50,000 bases of DNA. Origin: Prorocentrum cordatum. Its lineage: Eukaryota > Sar > Dinophyceae > Prorocentrales > Prorocentraceae. Within the stretch, counting starts at the first letter, position 1, and each line of letters begins with the position of its first letter. Under the pieces are notes generated by a model, which was given only the letters and a program-made list of their open reading frames with translations, made no database searches and was not told the origin of the DNA. The position numbers and the translations under genes are program-made. This document shows, piece after piece, positions 20,303-30,547 of the stretch. The stretch is taken from assembly GCA_963575745.1 (NCBI GenBank), contig CAUYUJ010014205.1, positions 197,501-247,500 on the forward strand, in the 5' to 3' direction.

Positions 20303-20860
20303 ATCAGACTTCGAACGAGTTTCGCTGGGCGGCCTACGTCTCGTCGCGCCTTGCCGGCGCGGCGCGCGAGTGCGTAGACGAATGGCCTCCGGGTGTCCTG
20401 GCCCACGGAGGTCTCATCAACGGCGACGCCACCGATGACTTTTCCTTCGCGCAGCTTGGCCGAGCGATGGGGTCAGCTGGGCGAGGAGGAGCGCGCCTCG
20501 GCAGCATCGGCTCTGATGAACTTCAACTGGATGCCGCGGGAGCGCGTCGACAACCTCCTAGCGAGGTTCGACATCTTCCGCAACCGGGCGCAGCAAGAAG
20601 CTGGTCAACTCATGGTCGGCCACGATGAGTTCCGAGATTCCTCCTACTACGCGCCGCTGGCGCGTCGAACGTTCAACTCGCCTGCTCCCGCAGCACAATG
20701 ACATGGCCGAACCCGCGACCGCTCAGCAGCTCACCCATGCGACGGGCCAGCTGCGACGCTTTGGGCGCGTGATAAAGGAGTCGCCAGGCAACCCAGCCTC
20801 GGCGCCCCACTCTGCCCAGCGGCACGCGTTCCTCCCGGGCGCGCCCACGTGGGGGCAGAG
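20303..20860 (+). pseudogene. Copia-like gag fragment
   Basis: One frame reads RWAAYVSSRLAGAARECVDE and then LAHGGLINGDATDDFSFAQL (~20,322-20,453). It continues in a second frame with MPRERVDNLLARFDIFRNRA and FNWM (~20,520-20,600). This helix-rich text resembles the capsid part of dinoflagellate copia gag. One frameshift near 20,455 separates the pieces, and the homology fades after ~20,660. Confidence 0.5.
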
Positions 20861-21274
20861 CTAGGGCGGCGTGGGCCCTGCTGCATTGGGATCGGCACCA
20901 AGCTCCCCTGCGCCGCGCCCGGAGGCTGCGTCTCGCGCGGCACCGCCGGCGCGCGGGGGCGCGCCCGGCAGCAGAGGTCGAGTCAGGAGCCGACGCCGAC
21001 GCCGCCAGCTCATTCGGCGAGGAGACGGCCGCCGACGACCCCGAGCTGCGCGACACTCCCGTGGAACAACGCGGCGCGCGCCTTTCCTGGGCTGACGAGC
21101 GCGCCAAAGCACGCTGGCGCAGCTTCAACGACCACCAGCCTGCGCGCCGCGCCTGCGCGGTCATCGAACGGAAGGGCAAGGGCGAAGGCAAAAGCGATTG
21201 CGTTTCCTTGGCCACCCTGTCCGATAAGGGCCCCCGGGGGACCTCGGCGGGCTTCGCAAAGGTAATGGAGAGGG

Positions 21275-21916
21275 ATGTTCGGGGCCGCGGGCATGGGCTC
21301 GGGCCGCCGAGGCAGCCGCGCGGGCCCCGACGGGGCGCGTCTCAAGTGCCGCGAGTGCGACTCCGAGGAGCCCCTCGTGCGCGACTGCCCCCCGCGCCGC
21401 CAATTGGGACTCGTTCTCTTCCTCCGCGCTTGCACCGCGGCACCGCGATCGGCGCCGTCGCCCCCATCGCCTGCTCTCATGGGGCAGCAAGGGCCGCCGG
21501 GACCGACCGAGCAGCTGCCCGCGCCAGGAGCGCGCGCGGCCGTGGCTGGGGGCGCCGGGGGCGGCGATCCAACGCAGGGCGCTGACCCTTGGAACGGCGG
21601 ACAGCCAACTCCAGCAGCGCCCGCGCCGCGGCCATCAGCGCCAGCGGCATCTCCAGGTCCTTCGTCGGACGGCTCGCGACAACCGAATGGCCGCAACCAG
21701 TGGTCAATTTGGATCGGGGCATCGTCGCCATCCTCGCCTTCTCCACGCGAAGCCGAGTTGCGACGACTACGACAGGAGATGACCGACCTCATGGGCCGCG
21801 CGCGTGCCTCTGCAGCACCGACGGCTCCGTTGACTGCGTCACCCGGCCGCCGGGCAGCAGCGGGGGAAGCGCCTCGGGAGCGCCACCAGCATCGCCAGCT
21901 TCAGGGGCACCAGTAG
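21275..21916 (+). pseudogene. Copia-like gag C-terminus with altered zinc knuckle
   Basis: CRECDSEEPLVRDC (21,347-21,388) has the exact spacing of a retroviral zinc knuckle, C-x2-C-x4-H-x4-C, but Pro stands in the His position. The knuckle normally packages element RNA. The rest of this 213-residue frame is Ala/Pro/Gly/Ser-rich linker. Loss of the His fits decay of the element. Confidence 0.5.
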
Positions 21917-22479
21917 CACCGGCAGCTCCAACAGCCTCAGCGGCACCGTCACCGCCGCCACCAGCTCCACCGCTGCGGCGGACACGTGGGCGGTGCATTC
22001 CCGTTGGGGCGCGACTGGATAGGCGACATTAACGCGCGAGTCGCCGCGCCCCACCCAGTCTGCCGACGCGCAGTTGCCGAGCTGGGCTTGCTTGCCTTCA
22101 GTCTCAGCCTTCGGCATCAGCGCACCATGCGGATCGAGCTCCACGTGGCCGCCGCAGTCCGCGCCGGCCGCTGCACCGCCGCCAGTGCCCGAGTCTCCCC
22201 AGGACTCGACGTCATCCAACCGCCCGAGGGAGCGGCCGCGTGGTTCGACGGCCGAGACGCCCAGATGTCGGGCGGCGACCGACCCGAGCGCAACGCGCAC
22301 ACCACCATCGACCGCGCGCAACGACGGCACCTCGACGAGCCCCACTGCGCACAGCTGGCACTTGAGCTCGCACGGCAGGAGGATGAGAAACGACGCCAGG
22401 CCGCGCAGAGTTGGACGGAGACGCCTGTTAATCCTCCTTGTGCCGGCCGCTGCGCCGACTGCTCCGCCTCCCTCAGTAA

Positions 22480-22700
22480 CGACGTTCAGCGGCGACGACA
22501 GGGAGTGCCCTATCTGCCTAGAGGCATTTCAGCACGGCGAGTGGGTGGTGCGCCTGCAACGCCGCCGCGTCCTTCATCGAACATATGAACTGCAACTTTT
22601 GCAGAGCACAGACACCCGTTTGGTGCTCTGCCCGGCGCGCAGCGGACAAGCCGACGCCATCGCCGAGTTCCGCTTCGGATCGTGCACCGACGGTTCCTGC
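22480..22700 (+). pseudogene. RING-like finger in the copia polyprotein, degenerate
   Basis: The frame reads GDDRECPICLEAFQHGEWV, then VVRLQRRRVLHRTY and LVLCPARSGQADAIAEFRF. This matches a RING-H2 finger (CPIC ... C-x-H-x2-H-x2-C ... CPxC) in which several ligands are lost: the third Cys, the sixth ligand and the last Cys read as Arg or Tyr. The first CPIC pair, one His and one CP are kept. RING fingers usually recruit ubiquitin-conjugating enzymes; what one does in a retroelement is unknown. Confidence 0.5.
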
Positions 22701-23039
22701 GCTTGCGGCGTGGGCCCGCGCGGCAACAGACAGTGCACCCGCGGTTCCGGCACTTGCGTTGCCGGCCCGCGCAGCGTCGGACAGGGCCGCGCCAATGGGG
22801 ATCGCGCCTCAGCAGGACCCTGCGCAGTCCCCCCAGCCGGCCCCCCCCCGGGACGCCTCGGCCAGACCTTTTGCGGGCGCCAGGCAGTTCACCCAGATGC
22901 TCGTCCGCAGCGGACACGGCGGTGCCTTGAGACGCGCAGCTGGACATGCGCATGCCGCCCCGCAGGCCGACGTTCCCGTTGTGACCGCCTTCGCCGGGCA
23001 CAGGCTCGAGCCCGCCAAGCGATTCGCCGCGCCACCTGG

Positions 23040-23460
23040 CAAGCACCGACCTGCCTCGTGGCCAGCCAGGCGTCATCGTCGACGCCGGCGCTTGGACCAA
23101 CCTCCAGGGATTGCGTTTCGCCGTGAATTTGGAACACAAGGCCCAACAAGCCAAACTACAGCCCTCCGAGGAGAAGATGCGTCCACTTCACGGCTGGACT
23201 TGGCAACGGCAGCGATTTGCGAGAATCACTGCCACATCGCAACGACTTCCTGCGACGGCGTGACCAGTCACAGCGTGCGCGCCCCATCCGTGGAGGGCGG
23301 GTGCTGACCTCCTTGCCCTGCTAGGTCTGCACCCACGCAGCCCAGCAGAGGGGTGGTGGAGACGGGCGTGGACCAGAAGCTCCTCGCGATTCCCGGACCA
23401 GGCGGCTACGAGATCATGGGGCCCCGGCACCATCCATGTCGACCGCGTCGGCGCCGCGGT
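23040..23460 (+). pseudogene. Copia-like aspartic protease region
   Basis: The frame from 23,072 reads VIVDAGAWTNLQGLRFAVN, matching the protease active-site strand of dinoflagellate copia, where D-x-G-A replaces the classic D-T/S-G. After a frame change, VRAPSVEGG and then GVVETGVDQKLLAIPGPGGY (~23,350-23,412) match the protease tail and the following linker. Two frame changes and a stop at ~23,305 break it. Confidence 0.5.
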
Positions 23461-24080
23461 TACTTGTGTATCTAGGTCGACGACTAAGCTCAAGCCGCGC
23501 GCCGGGGGCCCGCTGCTGGCGGCTGGCAACGGCGACCAGGATTCCGACGCCACCGACGGCCGGGTGTTCCAGAAGCTGAATGTCCAGCTCCTCAGCCCCA
23601 ACGCACGGGCCCACTCGAGGGGCGCGCCAGGGCCGCGGGCCACGACCTTTTCGCGCGTGGACGTTGGACGTCTGCATCGCGACCTGTGGTCGTGAATTGG
23701 CGTCGACGGGCATGGCGGCTCTAGCGCCGTTGGGCATCTACCCGCGCATCGCCCCCCGCTCTGGGTTCGCCCTCGCAGGGGTCGACGTGTCGCGGGCGGC
23801 GCGGCGGGCCCAGACTTGCGCGGCGAGATCAAGGCGACCATGTCCAACGCAGGCCTGCGGGCGGAATTGATCGAGCAGGGCCATCGCATTGCCCGACTCA
23901 TCCTGGGGCGCGTCGCCAGCGATTTCGAGACTGTGATCGCCCCCGACCTTCCCTCGACAGCTCGTGTGTCTGGAGGCTTCGAACACGCTGGCGTGACGCT
24001 CCTCTGACTGTGTCATCGACGGCTCCAAGGAGCCGCCTCGCTAGGATGCGAACGGACAGGCCTGCCTGGGCGGCCCCGCC
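23461..24080. other. Copia interior, no domain recognised
   Basis: Short frames on both strands; none shows a recognisable motif. By position this is linker between protease and the next conserved part. Confidence 0.3.
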
Positions 24081-24169
24081 AACCTGCCCCAGCAGAAATG
24101 GACCGCAGTCCCAGGACGTCCAGCCTGGCTCCTAGAACGAGGAAGGGACGCGACACTAGCACTGAGATC

Positions 24170-24580
24170 GTGGATTTGACGTCATCCAGACCACCGGCTT
24201 CGAGGGTGCGATCAAGATGTTGTCCGACGGCACGCCCCCCAGCACCAAATGCAGCATGTTGTGAACCACGTACTACACGAATAGGGACGAGATTCGCCGC
24301 ATCCTCGATTCCCTTCCTAACTGGTGCGCCCAGGTCAAGGACGCCGGCTCCAGGCCAGCGGTCTTCGGCTGGCATGGCCATCGGCTGCGACGACCCACGG
24401 CGCGGCAGATGATCGACACCCGCGTGCTCCACTCCAGCATGCGCCGGGCTTTCGACAAGCCTTTGGCCCCAGAGGCCTACCTAGCACAGCAGCGTTTCCT
24501 TAAAGGTGCTCACAAGGACAGCCATCAACAACCAGACATGCCGGTGCGACATCCAGCTAGAGAGGAGCACATCGACGATT
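24170..24580 (+). pseudogene. Uncharacterised copia polyprotein segment
   Basis: Open text without a usable ATG reads GFEGAIKMLSDGTPPSTKC, then after a stop TYYTNRDEIRRILDSLPNWC, RPAVFGWHGHRLRRPTARQM and RRAFDKPLAPEAYLAQQRF. The composition is protein-like and runs for about 110 residues. I do not know the family. Its position between protease and the methyltransferase-like part suggests a conserved region of the polyprotein. Confidence 0.35.
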
Positions 24581-25299
24581 GATCGACCACCAACCGGCAC
24601 GTGTACTTGGCTCTGATGGGCCGCGAGCTCTTGCGACTTGCGATTTACGTATTTGTCAGGAAGTCCGCTTGTAAAAAACCGGAGGCTCATCTAGGAAAGC
24701 GCGCTTCCAACGAAGCACGACGGCAGTTTGCTAACCCGTCTCGAACACCTTCCCGTCCAACTGGCAGCAGCAAGCATCGCAAGCGCGACGCCCAGGACCT
24801 CGCACACGACCTCGCTCAGGATTCAACTACAGGTAAAGATATCGAATAAGACAGGAGGCGCCCGCCGACTGCGTCGTCGACGCCTGCCAGACGGCAGAGC
24901 ACGCACGCCAGAAAGCGAAGATCAAAGAGGGCCGCGTGCCCACGGCAAGCAAAAAGGTCGTAGAGGACCACCACGACGTCACCAGCGTGGCCCCATATCA
25001 TCTGGGCTTTCCAGCCATTGGCGGGCCAGGTCGAACCGATGAGCGCGACGACGACGACCTCCAGGGCAGCCTCGCCTCAGGCTTGCCTACCCGGTGGTTC
25101 CGCGGCTCGTCGGTCCCAGCATTCCCGAACAAGCCGTGCCCGTTTGATTTCCGGAGCGCCTCAGACCGCCATCTGGCGAGTACTCAGACGACCCAGCCAA
25201 GTTCGACGACGCCCACCACCTCCTCACCTACCTCACCCCCATCGACCACGGCAATGACATCATGGACATGTGGCGGGGTGTCGCGGACCGGCAGATTCG

Positions 25300-26000
25300 T
25301 TGTCCGCCGCCGCCTCCAGGTGAGCACCAACTTCGACTTGGCGACTGGCCGTGACCTCAACGACAGAGCCAGCAGAAAGCCGTGGAGCGACATATCCAAC
25401 CAAATTGGCCCCCAGTGGCCATCGTGGCTCCCGCCTACCGGCCCTGCGGTCGTTGGGCTACGTCTGGCTACGCGCGCGCCCACAGCACGTGGCTGCGCAC
25501 CTCCGAGGGCGCGGCCCCGCATGGCCGATTATGCGGCTACTTGGCACAGTTTCAGATCGAGTTGGGCGGCTACTTCGTCAACGAGCAGCCCGAATCATCC
25601 AGGCTGCGCGCTGAGCCGCCCTGGCCAGAAGTGCTGCCAATACCGCGCGTGGACAAGATCATCTTCCACCGGCGCCATCTTGGGCTTCGGGATCGCCACG
25701 GAGGCATCTTGAAGAAGACCACCGGGCTGGTCTCCAACGCTCCCGAGCCGTTCCCCGACCTTCGAGCCCCAGGCAAGCGCGCGCCCTTCCACGTCGAGGG
25801 CCACGACAGCTTCGACGCCCAGATTTGGCCGTGGAAGGTGGCCGAGCGACTCCGAGCGACTGGCCCAGGGCATAGTGGACTCACGTCGCCGTCTGCGGCG
25901 TCCGACCCGCAGCCTTCCCGGCTACCGGCGCCGCGGCTACCGGCGCCGCTGAGGGAGAGATCAGACGCGAAGTTGCAGCCGAGCGCGCGCGCCACACATG
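25300..26000 (+). pseudogene. Methyltransferase-like region of copia polyprotein
   Basis: Text in one frame, VSTNFDLATGRDLNDRAS (~25,320-25,375), is followed in another by PVAIVAPAYRPCGRW, LGGYFVNEQPESSRL, WPEVLPIPRVDKIIFHR and GGILKKTTGLVSN. The order (Asp-rich strand, hydrophobic strand ending in a Pro-Cys, ~45 residues, then E-Q-P) parallels motifs IV and VI of cytosine-C5 methyltransferases (PC ... ENV). Related dinoflagellate copia polyproteins have PPC and E-Q-P or E-N-P at these positions, as far as I recall. Enzymatic function is inference; this copy is frame-broken. Confidence 0.4.
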
Positions 26001-26540
26001 CAAGGCGTGCAAGCGCAACATGCGGGTGGACTCGCCCATGCGTTCCAGGGATCCAGCAACGCGCCGCTACCCTCGCAGCGCGCCGATCCATTGGGAGCGC
26101 CCCAGCTGCCACGAGGTAGAGAGACGCCATCGCCCCACGCACTTTCACAAGTTTGGCAAGTGCAGGCTCGCGGATCATTACGTCTGGCCGCGCCCGCGCT
26201 CCCGCCAGCACCCGCGAGCACCAGCGCCACCTGAAGGACCACATCACTCCAACGATCATCATGTTCGGCTACTAAGCGGCGCAGACCTTGGAGCCACAGA
26301 CGAGGTTGCTCTACCACCCGCGCCCGCAGGAGTGCCAGGAGCCAGGTTCGAGCGACTGCGTCGCTCGACCGGGGATCCGCGCTTGTCCAGTGCCAGGCGC
26401 CGACGTTAGTTACCGACGCAGCTGCAAGCAACCCAACGCCCGCAGACTGGACCTCGTCTCGACGTTATTACCTCCTTACGAGAGCTTCGCAGTGACTCGC
26501 ATGAGACACGCATGCGGGGGCTTCGCAAGCTACACCTCCA

Positions 26541-27400
26541 GTGGTGGCACGACGCCATGGAGGTGATGACACGGGCACAACGAGTCGCCACCATGCCACA
26601 GGACACGTCGAGTGCGACATCCTGCTCTACCAGGATCGCATGATTATCCACCTAACCTATTGCGCCTCACGGTGGCATAATGGTCAGGAGGTCACGTCGA
26701 AGCACGACTCGACGCTGCTTGCCGCCATCGACCGCCCATGGATCCAGCTGTTCGGCTCGAGGGAGACTTTGATATTGGACGGCGAGGGCGGCATGACCTC
26801 GGCGCACTTCGCGGAGGAGACGAAGAGGAGAGGAGTACAGGTTGACACGCGCTCCGCGGCTCCGCGCCAGCACGCCCGCATCGTCGAGCGGCGCGGGGCC
26901 ATGCTACGACGAGCATTTCACAGGGCGGACGGGCAGCTTGACCGCGAGGGCACCACGGCAAATTTCGACCCCATGCTAGCACGTCCCATCTGTGCCAGCG
27001 CTTGCCACGTCCACGCGGGCAGCGCCACGCCGTGCGACGTCGTCTTCGGGCGGCAGCCGCCCATGCTGGCGCCGCTCGAAGCAGACGAACAGGGCGAGGC
27101 ATCCAGCGACTGCGTCGCTGATGCCGAGCCTCCCGCTGGCGGGAAGTGCAGCCCAGCCGTCTGCAGTGGCGCATCCGAGAGATAGCCCTGCAACGCATGA
27201 TCGAAGCCACATCGATCGCACGCGGCCGCGCCCTCGGGGCCCGCGCCGCCGAGTCCGGGGAGGGCCGCTTCAACGTGGGCGACCAGGTGGAGGTCCGCAG
27301 GCTGCCAAGCACCAAGGATGCGTTAGGCTGGGCGGGCCCGTGGATACTCGAGCCTGTGGCCCGGTTCGAGGCCAGGTGGCCTGGGACCGAGTAAAGGACC
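26541..27400 (+). pseudogene. Copia-like integrase
   Basis: The frame 26,541-27,185 reads CDILLYQDRMIIHLTYC, then IQLFGSRETLILDGEGGM and RIVERRGAMLRRAFHR, which fit the D, D and E positions of the integrase catalytic core. It inserts element cDNA into the host genome. A second frame (27,146-27,394) reads RFNVGDQVEVRRLPSTKD, the SH3-like C-terminal domain found after the core in this family. The frames overlap, needing one frameshift near 27,180. This is the best preserved part of the element. Confidence 0.6.
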
Positions 27401-28290
27401 ACCTGGAGCCTGGAGCAAATGGCGCCAGGCTCCGGGGCCAGGACCTTCGGCCATTGGGAGGACACAAAGGACGCGCAGCTCACCGAGCAGGCACGACAAA
27501 GCCCCGACGCCCACGAAGCCCTGCGCCATTTGTCCCGCAGAAGTTTTTAATCACTTGGCGTTCGCGCTGCACGACTCATGCGCGGACGGAAACTTGTGGG
27601 CAATTGGCCGGGATGAACCCGCAGCCCAGCCGTCTGGCGGTCGCCTCGGAAACCGACGTCCAGCAGATCCGCCTCAGCGGCGTCGCGTTCGACACCCGCC
27701 AGCCCACCGGCGAGCATTGGAAGGCAGCTCGCATCATCCACATAAGCTTTGGGAAATGTAATGGGCCGTCAGTGGTGACAGACGCCGAACGGGACCTGGA
27801 CGAAACGCTCGATGACTGCGCCTTTCCAGAGGACGCGGCCAGCACCGCCAAAGGCGGATCGCCATCAGCCATGTCGGCTATACCAGAGGAGACAAGCAGC
27901 GATTTCTTTGGCCACATCCAACAGGTGACGTTGACAGCTTGGCGCGAAATTGAGGGGGCAGAAAATCTGACCCAGGAGCTGGAGGAGCTGGAGAGCGCCG
28001 ACAGCCAGCGCGAGACCCCCGCTGCCGTCGAGCACGCCGCGGCCGACCTAGCCCACGAGCCACGCGAGTGGCCCCGGCACCTCGAGACGCAGCACCGGCG
28101 CCAGAGCATCCACGCGCAGCGCCACCAGTACATGCGCGGGGCCTCATTGGACGACATGTGGAGTCGTATCTTGGCACACGGGTGCGCGAAGCACCCCTGA
28201 CCTTCAACGAGGCTGCGTTTGGCGACTACGCCGCCGACGCCCCTCAGACAGCTGCGCTTGACATTGATGCCGCCGTAAAGACCGAGGTCA
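27401..28290 (+). pseudogene. Copia linker between integrase and RT
   Basis: One open frame to 28,200 contains acidic, Gln-rich text (ENLTQELEELESADSQRE), as expected for the disordered linker between integrase and RT. Near 28,290-28,350 another frame reads RDADFLSYEEASMLSREG, leading into the RT. No catalytic motif. Confidence 0.4.
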
Positions 28291-28379
28291 TCTAGCGCGA
28301 CGCCGACTTTCTGTCCTACGAGGAAGCGTCGATGCTGTCGAGGGAGGGCACAGCGGCCATCCTCGGAGCTCACCATCTC

Positions 28380-29095
28380 GGCCAGGGGCCATGCGTTTCG
28401 AGAGGCGGCCGCTCAAAGGCGCCCGAGACGCAGCGGATTCCAGACGCATCTCCAAGTGGAAGCACCAGAAGGGATCAGACGGCATGATTGCCGGGATCAT
28501 CGCGTGCCGCACGGCGCTGAGGGACTTCTGCGACATGTGCGCCCGAGCCTCGGAGACGTTCGCTGGGACAGCGAAGCGGGCATCCCAGAGCCCGCTATTT
28601 CTGAGGCGGGGCGCCACCCCGACCAGGCGCGCGTCGCCATTGACGTCGAGGGGGCATTTCTGCAAGGCACGACAAATGCAGAGGTGCAGGCGCACGGCGA
28701 AGCACCTCGAGAGGCGAACTCCACCGCGCCGCCCGGCAGCGCGGCCATCCTCGGGCAGGCGCCCGGTCGCGAGAGTCTCGACGCGCGGACCGAGTGCCTG
28801 CGCCGCATCAGGCCGGGCACGGGCCGCAAAGATGCGCCCCGAGGTTTCTCGCCGCAAGGATGCGCCCCGAGCCTTCTCCACGAAGCTCGCCCGGGTCACG
28901 CGCTCACCTGAGCGCGGCGCCCGACCTGCCGGGCGGGGAACGGAGTTGCCGGCCATGCGCGCGACGTCCGGCAGCTGCGCTGCTGGCGCCTCGGAGCTAG
29001 TGCTCATGTTGTCCAAGCGCATTGATGATATGAAGATCGCCGGGGCCAGGGAGCACGTCGACCGGCTGACCAGCCAGCCTCATCTCAGAGCGTGA
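28380..29095 (+). pseudogene. Copia-like reverse transcriptase
   Basis: Frame 28,391 reads ADSRRISKWKHQKGSDGM and ASETFAGTAKRASQ, the RT fingers. Frame 28,456 then reads VAIDVEGAFLQGTT (catalytic Asp near 28,642) and TAPPGSAAILGQAPG. Back in the first frame, MLSKRIDDMKIAG supplies the Asp-Asp of motif C at 29,024-29,029. All catalytic Asp residues are kept but they lie in two frames. The PPGSAA and IDDMKIAG wording is typical of dinoflagellate copia RT. Confidence 0.6.
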
Positions 29096-29239
29096 ATTAC
29101 CTACCCCGTTTTCGCTTCCAGGCAAAACCAAGCCATGCCACGCGCCTCCTCGTCAAGCGGCATGCTGCAATTTGGCATCGTTTGGTATCTCTCGAAAGCG
29201 AGGGTGGTCAAAAGCGAGGTGGGTTTGTTTCCCCCCTAT

Positions 29240-30190
29240 CATCGAGAGCGTCTTCGGCAAGATGAATGGCAACGACGACTGTTTCGCCGACTGGAGTGCG
29301 CCAGCACCGCGGCGCCGATGGCACCGCGACGCTCGTTCAGGACGAGCACGTCGACGCTCTGATACCGATCAGACACGCGGACCTGGCCAAGGGCAAGGCT
29401 GACGAGCAGGCCGGAGGTCAGCTGCCCGACGTCCACGTTCCACCCCAGAGCAGCGGCCTACGCCCTGCTCGCCCAGAGCCGCGTCGCAGCGCGCGCCGTC
29501 GCCCTGCGCAGAGCCGAGAACCAGCTGCTCATCCGACGCGCGACGCAGCTCAATTCCGCCGTTCTGGCCACGCAGTATATCAGAGCACGCGTTGCACTTC
29601 CATCAGTGGAGTGCGCTGGGCGACTCAGCGCGCACAGCGACCGTCCTTCAAGAGGGGGGGGGGTCAGAGCGCAGCGCGAGAGGGCCCGTGTCTATGCGCC
29701 GGAAGACAGGCGCGCCACCTGCTGGACGCAGTGAGCCGCTCGCGCAAGCTCGCGCGCAGACCACCATTCGGATCCGAGCTGCTCGCAGCATGCGGCGCTG
29801 CAGACGGCCCGTAGGCGCGCGCCCCCAGGCTGCGCGAGAGGGCGCGCGGCCCCGCCCCTGCCGAGGAGTTAGGAGACTGAGGGGGGCCGGAGGTCACGCG
29901 ATTCTTGCTGACCTCGCTATGGACGGCACGTCTCTTTTCAGCGCCCTGCTCTTGGGCCCGGCCCAGCCGCCGTCCGACAACGGCGCGCAGGCCACCTGCG
30001 ACAGTTAGCCGACCAGCGGCGCACCAAGCAGATCGACGACTCGTATTTGCGCGACACTCGGGTCATGAGGGCCGACCCCGTGAGCAAGGCAGCATGGTCC
30101 GAGAGCTAATACTCATCGCGATGGACGGCCAGATCGGCCATGACGCGCCACGGTCAAGTTCAGCGACGAGAAGCTGAAGAAGGCCGCCCC
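29240..30190 (+). pseudogene. Copia-like RT thumb and RNase H remains
   Basis: Pieces in several frames: VFGKMNGNDDCFADW (~29,250), DEHVDALIPIRHADLAKGKA (~29,342), AAAYALLAQSR and NQLLIRRATQLNSAV (~29,450-29,565), and at the end DQRRTKQIDDSYLRDTRVMR (~30,012-30,070). The last matches the conserved tail of copia RNase H, which removes RNA from the hybrid. Four or more frame changes make it nonfunctional. Recognisable text ends near 30,190, about 90 bases before the next element begins. Confidence 0.5.
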
Positions 30191-30282
30191 GAGCACACAG
30201 CATAGCTCACTCACGCGGCAATAGGGAGATGGTTCTTGATAATTGTGTCACGAGGTCACACGGAGGCGAAAGTGGATACATA

Positions 30283-30366
30283 TATGTGCTCTCTCCGAGT
30301 GGTTTATGCACCAGGAAACGCCCAAATAAACGGCCAGCCGTCCGTGGACTCCATAGTCATCTTGTG
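30283..30366 (+). repeat. Split direct repeat A1 (left end)
   Basis: 84 bases starting TATGTGCTCTCTCC and ending CATCTTGTG. It matches A2 at 37,388-37,471 except for two substitutions near its position 30 (ACC versus CCT context). It contains AAATAAA. Sequence on either side does not match that around A2. Confidence 0.9.
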
Positions 30367-30547
30367 TCCGAGGGCCCTGGGGGGGCTGTCCGCCCGCACT
30401 CTCAGTGAAGTGCTCCCTCAGGGCCCGCTTTCAGGAGTTTGAGCCTTGGAACTCCGTTCCTCTGCTGGAGCCCCTTCGGCGCCTTCCAGGGCACCAGCAG
30501 GCCATGGCTGCCGGGCGCGTGCTCGGCGGACGGGCTGCGGAGTGAGC

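Larger units (their letters stand above)
20300..30190 (+). mobile_element. Copia-like retrotransposon, heavily decayed
   Basis: Short frames read in order give gag, CCHC-like zinc knuckle, RING-like finger, aspartic protease, a methyltransferase-like region, integrase, RT and RNase H. Integrase before RT is the Ty1/copia order. The extra RING and methyltransferase-like regions are, as far as I recall, found in dinoflagellate versions of this element. Nearly every domain is broken by frameshifts, so the copy is old. No LTRs, primer-binding site or target duplication could be identified; both boundaries are set by the outermost recognisable protein text. Confidence 0.7.

Noticed and set aside
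30190-30370. A1 read as the 3' LTR of the copia-like element
   Set aside because: No matching copy lies near the gag end at ~20 kb, whereas the matching copy at 37,388 is part of the B1-A2-B2 arrangement of the recombinase element.
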